Shown here: in pieces, positions 1 through 7,193 of the stretch | How the letters are laid out: every line of letters begins with the position of its first letter | How positions within the stretch are numbered: the stretch's first letter is position 1 | Assembly: GCF_002086155.1 (NCBI RefSeq) | Contig: NZ_MVHE01000001.1 | Coordinates: forward strand, 62,001-126,000 | DNA length: 64,000 nt | Reading direction: 5' to 3' | DNA from: Mycobacterium angelicum | GTDB taxonomy: Bacteria; Actinomycetota; Actinomycetes; Mycobacteriales; Mycobacteriaceae | Notes under the pieces: generated by a model | Databases searched by the model: none | What the model saw: only the letters and a program-made list of their open reading frames with translations | Told to the model about the DNA's origin: nothing | Made by a program: the position numbers and the translations under genes

Positions 1-1
1 G

Positions 2-442
2 CCGACCTCGTTCGATCCCAAGCATCGGGTGATGCGGTATCGGGCCCTGCCGGTGGTGTGCAACAGCTGCCCGGTCAAGTCCACCTGCACGGGGTCGGAT
101 CATGGCCGCGAGATCAGCCGCGAGGTGGACCCGTGGCCGCATTCCGAGGCCGGCCGCTTTCACCGCGGCATCGCTTGCGCCGTAGCGGCATTCGGAATCG
201 TGCTGCCGCTAGCCATGCTGGTGGCCAACCATTCGCCGTCGGACGTGGCGGTGTTGACGGGTACCGTGCTGGTCGTCGCGCTGCTCGGGCTGCCGCTGGC
301 CCGGCACCTGTGGAACACCCCGTCCAACGCGCCCGAACACCTGCCGCATCGCACCGCGATCGAGGATCAGGTGGCCGCCGCGATCGACCGCTATTCCACC
401 CGCTGGGGCGGCTGGGAAGGCAAGGAGGACAAGACATCGTGA
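2..442 (+). CDS. Hypothetical membrane protein, 5' end outside the window
   Basis: The open frame runs in from the left edge, so the N-terminus is missing; an internal Met at position 29 is a possible but unproven start. The visible part has a Cys cluster (CNSCPVKSTC) followed by a polar stretch and two hydrophobic segments separated by a short loop, then a charged C-terminal tail. The last codon overlaps the GTG start of the slipin gene by 4 bp, so the two are probably co-translated and may act together at the membrane. The Cys cluster faintly resembles the zinc ribbon of IS1182-type transposases, but the two membrane segments argue against a transposase. Function not recognised. Confidence 0.6.
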   Translation, partial: PTSFDPKHRVMRYRALPVVCNSCPVKSTCTGSDHGREISREVDPWPHSEAGRFHRGIACAVAAFGIVLPLAMLVANHSPSDVAVLTGTVLVVALLGLPLARHLWNTPSNAPEHLPHRTAIEDQVAAAIDRYSTRWGGWEGKEDKTS

Positions 443-1257
443 CTTCAGTCGTGATCGGCGTGGCCGCCGTCGCAATCGTGGTACTGGGAGTGCTTGCGTG
501 GGTATCGCTGGCCGTACTGCGTGAATACGAACGCGGCGTGGTGTTCCGGATGGGCCATGCCCGCCCGCTGTATCAGCCCGGATTGCGCTTACTGATCCCG
601 TTGGTAGACAAGATGATCCGCGTCGACCAACGGCTGGTGACCCTGACCATCCCGCCGCAGGAGGTAATCACCCGGGACAACGTGCCGGCCCGCGTCAACG
701 CCGTCGTCATGTTCGCGGTGACCGATCCGCTCAAAGCGATTCTGGCGGTGGAGAATTACGCCGTCGCAACCTCGCAGATCGCCCAGACCACGCTGCGCTC
801 GCTGCTGGGGCGGGTGGACCTCGACACCCTGCTGGCCCACCGCGAGGACCTCAACAACGACCTGCGCACCATCATCGAGAAGATGACCGAACCGTGGGGT
901 GTGCAGGTCCGGGTGGTCGAGATCAAGGACGTCGAGATCCCCGAATCGATGCAGCGGGCCATGGCGCGCGAGGCCGAAGCCGAACGCGAGCGCCGGGCCA
1001 AGGTGATCAACGCCCGCGGCGAGCTGCAGGCATCAGAGGAACTGCGCCAGGCCGCCGAGACCCTGTCCAAGAGCCCGGCATCGCTGCAACTGCGCTATCT
1101 GCAAACCCTGCTGGAGTTGGGCGCCGACCAGAATTCCACGGTGGTGTTCCCGCTGCCGGTCGACATCATCACTCCATTCCTGCGGCGCCCGGAGATGTTG
1201 CAGGACGCCCTTGGGCTGGCCAAGGAGAACTCCAACCACCGGGAAAACTCGCAGTAA
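439..1257 (+). CDS. Slipin / stomatin-like SPFH (band 7) protein
   Basis: This 272-residue protein has one N-terminal membrane anchor (about residues 4-27), then a band 7 domain beginning REYERGVVFRMG, and an Ala/Glu/Arg-rich coiled coil (AMAREAEAERERRAKVI) typical of oligomerising stomatins. Slipins form membrane-bound scaffolds that organise lipid microdomains or regulate proteases. Many bacterial slipins pair with an NfeD protein; the partner here is the Cys-cluster membrane protein just upstream, with which it shares a GTGA overlap. The GTG start is chosen from that overlap and because the anchor begins immediately after it. Family assignment is secure; cellular role is not. Confidence 0.88.
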   Translation: MTSVVIGVAAVAIVVLGVLAWVSLAVLREYERGVVFRMGHARPLYQPGLRLLIPLVDKMIRVDQRLVTLTIPPQEVITRDNVPARVNAVVMFAVTDPLKAILAVENYAVATSQIAQTTLRSLLGRVDLDTLLAHREDLNNDLRTIIEKMTEPWGVQVRVVEIKDVEIPESMQRAMAREAEAERERRAKVINARGELQASEELRQAAETLSKSPASLQLRYLQTLLELGADQNSTVVFPLPVDIITPFLRRPEMLQDALGLAKENSNHRENSQ

Positions 1258-1326
1258 TTCACCCCCACGCGTGGGACTGGTGACTTCACTGATTCGACGC
1301 CGCGCAATCGACGCGACCGTGAATCC

Positions 1327-2379
1327 GTGGATTACGCGTTACTGCCGCCGGAGTTCAATTCCGGACGTATCTATACCGGCCCCGGCTCGGCATCGTTCGT
1401 GGACGCCGCCGCCAGCTGGGATGGACTGGCGACCGAGCTGGAGTCCGCGGCCGACGGCTACCGCTCGGCGATTTCGGCCCTGACCGCGTTGCACTGGCGG
1501 GGACCGGCGTCCGCGTCGATGGCGGCCGCCGTGCTCCCCTTCGTAGGTTGGCTGGACGCGACCGCCGCAGAAGTGCGGCAGACCGCCGATCAGGCCAGGG
1601 CGGCGGCCGCGGCGTTCGACCAGGTTCGTGGCGCGGTGGTGCCCCCGGCGGTGATCGCCGCCAACCGCACCCTGCTGCAAATGCTGATCGCGACCAACTG
1701 GGTTGGCCAGAACAGCGCCGCGATCGCTGACACCGAGGCGGCCTACGCGGCAATGTGGGCGCAGGACACCGCCGCGATGTACCAATACGCCGGTGCCTGC
1801 GCGGCGGCGACGTCGGCGCTGACACCGTTCACCGACCCCGCTCAGACGACCAACCCGACCGGTTTGGCCACCCAGGCGAGCGCAGGCAGTGCCAGTGGCG
1901 GTTCGATCGACAACCCGGTCATGCTCGACATCGCCTACGAACTCTCGGCGATCGCGAGCAACGACTTGTCGATGTTCACCGGGCTGGCGTCGGCATTCTC
2001 GGGCATGGGCAACGTGCGGAACCTGACCGCTGCGGCTACCACCGGTCTTACCGATCTGGCGCCGGCGCTGTCGAACGCGCTTGGCCCGATGGTGTCCGCA
2101 CTGAAGACGCCGAGCGTCGGCGGCGCGGTGACGGCAGCTCTCGGCAGAGCTGGCTCGATCGGACCCTTGTCGGTTCCGGCGCGCTGGGCAGCGCCGACGA
2201 GCGCACCGGTTCACCCACTGTCGAGTGCGGGCCTCACCACGCTCTCCGGCGGCGAACCCGTCCAGCACAGCATGCCCGGCGTGCCCGGTGCCCTGGTGGG
2301 AAACCAGCGCGGCACCCAGATCCTGCCTCGCTATGGCGCCCGCCTCACCGTGATGCCACGTCCACCCGCGGCCGGGTGA
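1327..2379 (+). CDS. PPE51: PPE family protein, PPE-SVP subfamily (PPE51-like)
   Basis: This 350-residue protein starts at GTG with [12 protein letters not shown], the signature PPE N-terminus, has the WxG-type turn (HWRG) near residue 58, and carries the GxxSVPxxW motif (GPLSVPARW) in its C-terminal third, which defines the SVP subfamily. The ending [10 protein letters not shown] and the position upstream of hisN match M. tuberculosis PPE51 (Rv3136, 380 residues), though this copy is about 30 residues shorter in the middle. PPE51 has been linked to uptake of small carbon sources such as glycerol and glucose across the outer membrane. No PE partner gene lies beside it. Confidence 0.87.
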   Translation: MDYALLPPEFNSGRIYTGPGSASFVDAAASWDGLATELESAADGYRSAISALTALHWRGPASASMAAAVLPFVGWLDATAAEVRQTADQARAAAAAFDQVRGAVVPPAVIAANRTLLQMLIATNWVGQNSAAIADTEAAYAAMWAQDTAAMYQYAGACAAATSALTPFTDPAQTTNPTGLATQASAGSASGGSIDNPVMLDIAYELSAIASNDLSMFTGLASAFSGMGNVRNLTAAATTGLTDLAPALSNALGPMVSALKTPSVGGAVTAALGRAGSIGPLSVPARWAAPTSAPVHPLSSAGLTTLSGGEPVQHSMPGVPGALVGNQRGTQILPRYGARLTVMPRPPAAG

Positions 2380-2386
2380 CCCGCCG

Positions 2387-2722
2387 TCATTGCGGTGGCT
2401 GCTCGGGAGCAAACGACCAGTTGTCCGGGTTCTTCGGCGAGTACACGACCGCGAGCGTTTGGCCGACGGCCGGCCAGCGGTCGGTGCTGACGATCATCCG
2501 CTGATATACGGCGTGCTCAGTGACGGTGGGCCCGTTGATGACGCCGGCGATGGTGACGTACTGCTCACCGAGACCATCCGGCGGCGAGCTGACGCCGGTC
2601 ACCAGCAGCGTGCCGCTCGCCAGCGCACCACGCGGTCCGCGCGGGATCAACCGCGGGGCAAGAAACGCCAACAGAACCGCCACCAGCAGGATCAGTACCG
2701 CGAATTCCCACACCTGGCCCAT
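2387..2722 (-). CDS. Small membrane-anchored protein of unknown function
   Basis: This 111-residue protein begins MGQVWEF, followed by a hydrophobic segment (about residues 8-24) ending at a Pro/Arg-rich boundary, so the C-terminal 85 residues form a soluble domain on one side of the membrane. That domain is beta-rich in appearance and has no motif I recognise. The start was chosen because it is the first Met that places the anchor at the N-terminus; the longer frame runs antisense through hisN. The gene is convergent with PPE51 (7 bp apart) and divergent from hisN (15 bp between start codons). Confidence 0.72.
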   Translation of the reverse strand: MGQVWEFAVLILLVAVLLAFLAPRLIPRGPRGALASGTLLVTGVSSPPDGLGEQYVTIAGVINGPTVTEHAVYQRMIVSTDRWPAVGQTLAVVYSPKNPDNWSFAPEQPPQ

Positions 2723-2737
2723 GGTAGGACTGCTGGC

Positions 2738-3547
2738 ATGAGTTCCCGCACCGGCGACGATGCAGCCCCCGATCTGTCGTTCGCGCTGGCGCTCGCCGAC
2801 CGCGCCGACGCCGCGACCCGCGCTCGGTTCGGTGCGCTGGACCTGCACATCGAGACCAAACCGGACCTGACGCCGGTGACCGACGCCGACCGGGCGGTCG
2901 AAGCCGACCTGCGCGAGGTGATCGGCCGCGAGCGGCCGGGCGACAGCGTGCTCGGCGAGGAATTCGGCGGCACGGCCATATTCAGTGGCCGGCAGTGGAT
3001 CCTGGACCCGATCGACGGCACCAAGAACTTCGTGCGCGGAGTGCCGGTGTGGGCCAGCCTGATCGCCTTGCTCGAAGACGGCGTGCCAGTGGTCGGCGTG
3101 GTGAGCGCCCCGGCATTGCAGCGCCGGTGGTGGGCGGCGCGCGGCCATGGCGCGTTCGCCTCCGTCGGCGGCGCGCCACCCCACAGGGTCTCGGTTTCCT
3201 CTGTCGCGCAATTGGATTCGGCGAGTTTGTCCTTCTCCAGCCTGTCGGGATGGGCGCAGCGCGGTTTGCGCGAACGCTTCATCGAGCTCACCGACTCCGT
3301 GTGGCGAGTGCGCGGCTACGGCGACTTCCTGTCCTATTGCCTGGTGGCCGAGGGTGCGGTCGACGTAGCCGCCGAGCCCGAGGTGTCGGTGTGGGATCTT
3401 GCCGCGCTGGACATCCTGGTGCGCGAGGCCGGCGGGCAGTTCACCGGGCTGAACGGCGCCGCCGGGCCCCATGGCGGCGACGCGCTGGCCACCAACGGCC
3501 GCCTGCACGACGAAGTGCTGCGCCGCCTTCGGAGCGATGTGAATTAA
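2738..3547 (+). CDS. hisN: Histidinol-phosphatase HisN, inositol monophosphatase fold
   Basis: The product is a 269-residue IMPase-superfamily phosphatase. It shows the metal-binding glutamates in GEEFGG (residues 73-78), the DPIDGTKNF motif (residues 90-98) and the late WDLAALD motif that supplies the third metal-site aspartate. M. tuberculosis Rv3137 is the orthologue by order and sequence; it hydrolyses L-histidinol phosphate to histidinol in histidine biosynthesis. Its membership in this neighbourhood rather than in the his operon is normal for mycobacteria. The start lies only 15 bp from the divergent small membrane-protein gene. Confidence 0.92.
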   Translation: MSSRTGDDAAPDLSFALALADRADAATRARFGALDLHIETKPDLTPVTDADRAVEADLREVIGRERPGDSVLGEEFGGTAIFSGRQWILDPIDGTKNFVRGVPVWASLIALLEDGVPVVGVVSAPALQRRWWAARGHGAFASVGGAPPHRVSVSSVAQLDSASLSFSSLSGWAQRGLRERFIELTDSVWRVRGYGDFLSYCLVAEGAVDVAAEPEVSVWDLAALDILVREAGGQFTGLNGAAGPHGGDALATNGRLHDEVLRRLRSDVN

Positions 3548-3563
3548 CTAACACGGGCCTACC

Positions 3564-3585
3564 TATCTTACTCCGGAGTAAGATA
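3564..3585. promoter_or_regulatory. Perfect 22-bp palindrome upstream of fadE24, probable operator
   Basis: The half-site TATCTTACTCC is followed directly by its exact reverse complement, giving an uninterrupted 22-bp palindrome centred between 3574 and 3575. It ends 39 bp before the fadE24 start. Its size and symmetry fit a dimeric TetR-type repressor controlling lipid genes; the regulator is not identifiable from this window. A transcription terminator is less likely because there is no loop and no T-run. Confidence 0.7.
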
Positions 3586-3624
3586 CGGTTATTCGCATCG
3601 CCCCAACGATGGAGGCCCGCCGAC

Positions 3625-5025
3625 ATGACCGACACTTCCGCAAAGCCCTCGCGGGCGCGCAGCACTCGCCCCGCAAAGCCGAGTAGCCAAACCGCGATCG
3701 GAATGCAGCCGCACAAACGCACCGGCGTCGACGTGGCCATCGCGCTCATCACGCCGTTCGTCGGCCAGGAGTTCCTGGACAAATACCACCTGCGCGATCC
3801 GCTCAATCGCGGCCTGCGTTACGGCACCAAACGGCTGTTCTCCACCACCACCGCGGCGCGCCGTCAGTTCAAACGGGTGCAGAGCCTGCGCGGTGCACCC
3901 ACCCGGCTGAAGTCCAGCGGCAAGGACTACTTCGACCTGTCGCCCGACGACGACCAGAAGCTGATCGTCGAGACGGTCGACGAATTCGCCGCGGAGGTGC
4001 TGCGGCCGGCCGCCCATGACGCCGACGAAGCGGCGACCTACCCGGCCGATCTGATCGCCAGGGCCGCCGAGCTGGGCATCACCGCGATCAACATTCCCGA
4101 GGATTTCGACGGCATCGCCGAACACCGCTCCAGCGTGACCAATGTGTTGGTGGCCGAGGCCCTGGCCTATGGCGACATGGGGCTGGCGCTGCCGATTCTG
4201 GCCCCCGGCGGAGTGGCGTCGGCACTAACCCATTGGGGCAGCGCCGATCAGCAGGCCACCTACCTGAAAGAGTTTGCCGGCGACAATGTTCCGCAGGCCT
4301 GTGTGGCCATCGCCGAACCGCAGCCCTTGTTCGACCCGACGCGGCTCAAGACCACCGCCGTGCGAACCCCGTCCGGCTACCGCCTCGATGGCGTGAAGTC
4401 CCTGGTTCCGGCGGCCCTCGATGCGGAGCTGTTCATCGTCGCCGCGCAGCTGAACGGCAAGCCGGCACTGTTCATCGTCGAGTCCGGCGCTGCGGGTTTG
4501 ACGGTCCGGCCCGACCCGAGCATGGGCATTCGTGCCGCGGCATTGGGTCAGGTTGAGCTGTCCGGGGTTTCGGTACCGCTCGGCGCCCGGCTCGGCGAAG
4601 ACCAGGCCACTGATGACGACTACTCCGAGGCGATTGCCTTGTCCCGGTTGGGCTGGGCGGCGCTGGCGGTGGGCACCTCGCACGCGGTGCTCGACTACGT
4701 CGTCCCCTACGTCAAAGAACGCGAAGCGTTCGGCGAGCCGATCGCCCGGCGCCAGGCCGTCGCCTTCATGTGCGCCAATATCGCCATCGAATTGGACGGG
4801 CTGCGGCTGATCACCTGGCGCGGCGCGTCGCGGGCCGAGCAGGGCCTGCCGTTCGCCCGGGAAGCCGCACTGGCCAAGCGGCTGGGGTCCGACAAGGCCA
4901 TGCAGATCGGTCTGGACGGCGTGCAGCTGCTCGGCGGCCACGGCTACACCAAGGAGCATCCGGTCGAACGCTGGTACCGGGACCTACGGGCCATCGGCGT
5001 AGCCGAGGGCGTCGTAGTGATCTAG
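3625..5025 (+). CDS. fadE24: Acyl-CoA dehydrogenase FadE24
   Basis: This 466-residue acyl-CoA dehydrogenase family member has a basic N-terminal extension of roughly 60 residues (rich in Lys, Arg, Ser, Thr) before the helical N-terminal domain. The C-terminal domain includes the conserved LLGGHGYTKEHPVERWYRD region. It is partnered with fadE23 70 bp downstream. Adjacent FadE pairs in mycobacteria commonly assemble as alpha2beta2 enzymes in which only one subunit supplies the complete active site. The C-terminus (AEGVVVI) is abrupt and its last codons merge with a 12-bp tandem repeat. The natural substrate is not known; fatty or sterol-derived acyl-CoA is likely. Confidence 0.9.
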   Translation: MTDTSAKPSRARSTRPAKPSSQTAIGMQPHKRTGVDVAIALITPFVGQEFLDKYHLRDPLNRGLRYGTKRLFSTTTAARRQFKRVQSLRGAPTRLKSSGKDYFDLSPDDDQKLIVETVDEFAAEVLRPAAHDADEAATYPADLIARAAELGITAINIPEDFDGIAEHRSSVTNVLVAEALAYGDMGLALPILAPGGVASALTHWGSADQQATYLKEFAGDNVPQACVAIAEPQPLFDPTRLKTTAVRTPSGYRLDGVKSLVPAALDAELFIVAAQLNGKPALFIVESGAAGLTVRPDPSMGIRAAALGQVELSGVSVPLGARLGEDQATDDDYSEAIALSRLGWAALAVGTSHAVLDYVVPYVKEREAFGEPIARRQAVAFMCANIAIELDGLRLITWRGASRAEQGLPFAREAALAKRLGSDKAMQIGLDGVQLLGGHGYTKEHPVERWYRDLRAIGVAEGVVVI

Positions 5026-5067
5026 GTAGTCATCTAGGTAGTTATCTAGGCAGTCATCTAGGCCCGT
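5020..5067 (+). repeat. Four-copy 12-bp tandem repeat at the end of fadE24
   Basis: Four tandem 12-bp units of the form ATCTAGGTAGTC occupy the fadE24-fadE23 junction; the second differs only in its last base, the third has one internal change and the fourth is degenerate after its seventh base. The first unit contains the last codon and TAG stop of fadE24, and each unit repeats the in-frame TAG. The array ends 27 bp before the fadE23 start, so it forms most of the intercistronic spacer. Confidence 0.9.
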
Positions 5068-5094
5068 AATCTCATCCGAGCTGAAAGATCAATC

Positions 5095-6297
5095 ATGGCA
5101 ATCAATCTGGAGCTCCCGCGCAAGTTGCAGGCGGTCATAGTCAAGACCCATCAGGGCGTCGCGGAGCTGGTCCGGCCGATCGCGCGCAAGTACGACCTGA
5201 AGGAACACGCCTACCCCGTCGAGCTCGACACGCTGATCAACATGTTCGAGGGCGCCGCCGAATCGTTCAGCTTCGCCGGAGCCGACACCCTCGGCGACAG
5301 CGAGCGCAAAGAGGACAACCACAATGGCGGCAACATGGCCGCGCTGGTGCAAACCCTGGAGGCCTGCTGGGGCGATGTCGCGATGCTGCTGTCCATCCCC
5401 TACCAGGGCCTGGGCAACGCCGCGATCTCCGCCGTCGCCACCGACGAACAGCTGGAACGCCTGGGCAAGGTGTGGGCGGCCATGGCCATCACCGAGCCGG
5501 GATTCGGATCGGACTCGGCGGCCGTGTCGACCACGGCCACCCTGGACGGCGACGAGTACGTCATCAACGGCGAGAAGATCTTCGTCACCGCAGGTTCGCG
5601 CGCCACCCACATCGTGGTGTGGGCCACGCTGGACAAGTCGCAGGGCCGCGCGGCGATCAAGTCGTTCATCGTGCCTCGCGAGCACCCCGGCGTCACCGTC
5701 GAACGTCTCGAACACAAGCTCGGCATCAAGGGTTCCGACACCGCGGTGATCCGGTTCGACAATGCCCGCATTCCCAAGGACAACTTGCTGGGTAACCCGG
5801 AAATCGAAGTCGGCAAAGGCTTTTCGGGTGTGATGGAGACCTTCGACAACACCCGGCCGATCGTGGCCGCCATGGCCGTCGGAGTCGGCCGCGCCGCGCT
5901 CGAGGAGATCCGCAAGATCCTCACCAACGCCGGCGTGGAGATCGACTATGACAAACCGTCGCACGCCCAAAGTGCGCCTGCCGCGGAGTTTTTGCGCATG
6001 GAAGCGGACTGGGAGGCCAGCTATCTGCTGTCGCTGCGCGCGGCGTGGCAGGCCGACAACAACATCCCCAACTCCAAGGAAGCGTCGATGAGCAAGGCCA
6101 AGGCCGGCCGGATGGCCAGCGACGTCACGCTCAAGTCCGTCGAATTGGCCGGCACCACCGGCTATTCCGAGCAGACGTTGCTGGAGAAGTGGGCCCGCGA
6201 CTCCAAGATCCTGGACATCTTCGAGGGAACCCAGCAGATTCAGCAGCTGGTCGTCGCCCGGCGGCTACTGGGCCTGTCGTCGGCAGAGCTAAAATAG
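5095..6297 (+). CDS. fadE23: Acyl-CoA dehydrogenase FadE23
   Basis: This 400-residue acyl-CoA dehydrogenase equals the length of M. tuberculosis FadE23. FAD and substrate signatures are present: the ITEPGFGSDSA segment near residue 130, the VTAGSRATH segment, and near the C-terminus FEGTQQIQ, where Glu377 lies at the position of the catalytic base in medium-chain enzymes. This suggests FadE23 is the catalytically complete subunit of a FadE23/FadE24 complex. Its stop codon overlaps the end of the convergent methyltransferase gene by 9 bp. In M. tuberculosis the next gene is fadB4; here fadB4 lies about 23.5 kb away. Confidence 0.93.
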   Translation: MAINLELPRKLQAVIVKTHQGVAELVRPIARKYDLKEHAYPVELDTLINMFEGAAESFSFAGADTLGDSERKEDNHNGGNMAALVQTLEACWGDVAMLLSIPYQGLGNAAISAVATDEQLERLGKVWAAMAITEPGFGSDSAAVSTTATLDGDEYVINGEKIFVTAGSRATHIVVWATLDKSQGRAAIKSFIVPREHPGVTVERLEHKLGIKGSDTAVIRFDNARIPKDNLLGNPEIEVGKGFSGVMETFDNTRPIVAAMAVGVGRAALEEIRKILTNAGVEIDYDKPSHAQSAPAAEFLRMEADWEASYLLSLRAAWQADNNIPNSKEASMSKAKAGRMASDVTLKSVELAGTTGYSEQTLLEKWARDSKILDIFEGTQQIQQLVVARRLLGLSSAELK

Positions 6298-7143
6298 CCG
6301 CACCAGCGATCCGGCCGAGGTGGATCCAAAAGTGTGCACGCGGTAGCCATCTCGCACACTCTTCAGTACCGTCTTGAATAACAGTTCGGGTACCCAGATC
6401 CGCCCGAAGTCGCGTGCGCGTCCCACCACCGAGATGGGATCGCTGTCGCGGTAGTAACCGTTGTCGAGGAACAACCGTTCGGGATTGGGCTCGATCAGCT
6501 TGAACTCGCTGCCCAGCGCGACGATGGTGTCGTAGGCCTTGCCCATGTGCTTCTCGAAGAACGTCTTGTTCATCAAGTCGCAGACCAGTGTGTGTTCGGG
6601 CAGCGCCACCCGCAGTGTTCGCAGCAGGTCGACGGTCTGCTCCCGGGTCAGATACATGAACACGCCTTCGATCACTATCAGGGTCTTAGCCGCAGGGTCG
6701 CAGGCGCTCAACGCCTTTCGCAGGTCACCCTTGTCGAACTCGACCGAGATGCGCCGCAGCGGGTTCGGGCAGGTATCCGCCGGTAGCCGAGCGTTCTTGT
6801 GTTCGATGACGGCCGGTTCGTCGAACTCGAACCAGCGGCCCCCGGCAATCCGGAAGGCGCGGCTGTCGAAGCCGGCGCCGATGTTGACGACCTGCAGGTC
6901 CGGGTGGGCTCTGAGGTGCTGCGCGATTTCGTCTTGAATGATCCGCGACCGCAGCACCGTGCTGACGTTCTGCCGGGCCGACTCGTGAAACCTGTCGAAG
7001 ATCGCCTGGCCTTCCTCGGTCAGGAAATCCTGAGCGTAGATGTCAGCACACAGCGACTGCGCCGACCGCGCGTCCTCGGCCCGCATACCGCAGCAATAGA
7101 ATGCGGTTTTCGAGATGGGTGTCAGGTCCGCTGCAACCCTCAT
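6289..7143 (-). CDS. SAM-dependent methyltransferase, leucine carboxyl methyltransferase (LCMT) family
   Basis: The product is 284 residues. The SAM-binding loop VNIGAGFDSRAFRI (residues 86-99) and the acidic motif EFDEPAVIEHK (about residues 106-116) identify the LCMT/Ppm1-like family, which methylates carboxyl or hydroxyl groups and is often found beside polyketide genes. The start is placed at 7143 because GAGGAGAGAGG lies 8 bp upstream; a longer frame starting at 7194 would overlap the MMPL stop by 1 bp and is the alternative. As last gene of the PKS operon it probably modifies the polyketide product. The acceptor is unknown. Confidence 0.85.
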   Translation of the reverse strand: MRVAADLTPISKTAFYCCGMRAEDARSAQSLCADIYAQDFLTEEGQAIFDRFHESARQNVSTVLRSRIIQDEIAQHLRAHPDLQVVNIGAGFDSRAFRIAGGRWFEFDEPAVIEHKNARLPADTCPNPLRRISVEFDKGDLRKALSACDPAAKTLIVIEGVFMYLTREQTVDLLRTLRVALPEHTLVCDLMNKTFFEKHMGKAYDTIVALGSEFKLIEPNPERLFLDNGYYRDSDPISVVGRARDFGRIWVPELLFKTVLKSVRDGYRVHTFGSTSAGSLVRLF

Positions 7144-7193
7144 GGTGTAAGCCTCTCTCCTCGAATCCTGCTGCGCCACTGTCCTATTCATCA

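Noticed and set aside
2..120. Cys cluster at the window start as a transposase remnant
   Set aside because: The same frame continues into two membrane helices and overlaps the slipin start, so a membrane protein is the better reading.
1339..2412. 357-codon minus-strand frame over PPE51
   Set aside because: The plus-strand frame has clear PPE and SVP motifs; the minus frame is Arg/Gly-rich and unlike any family.
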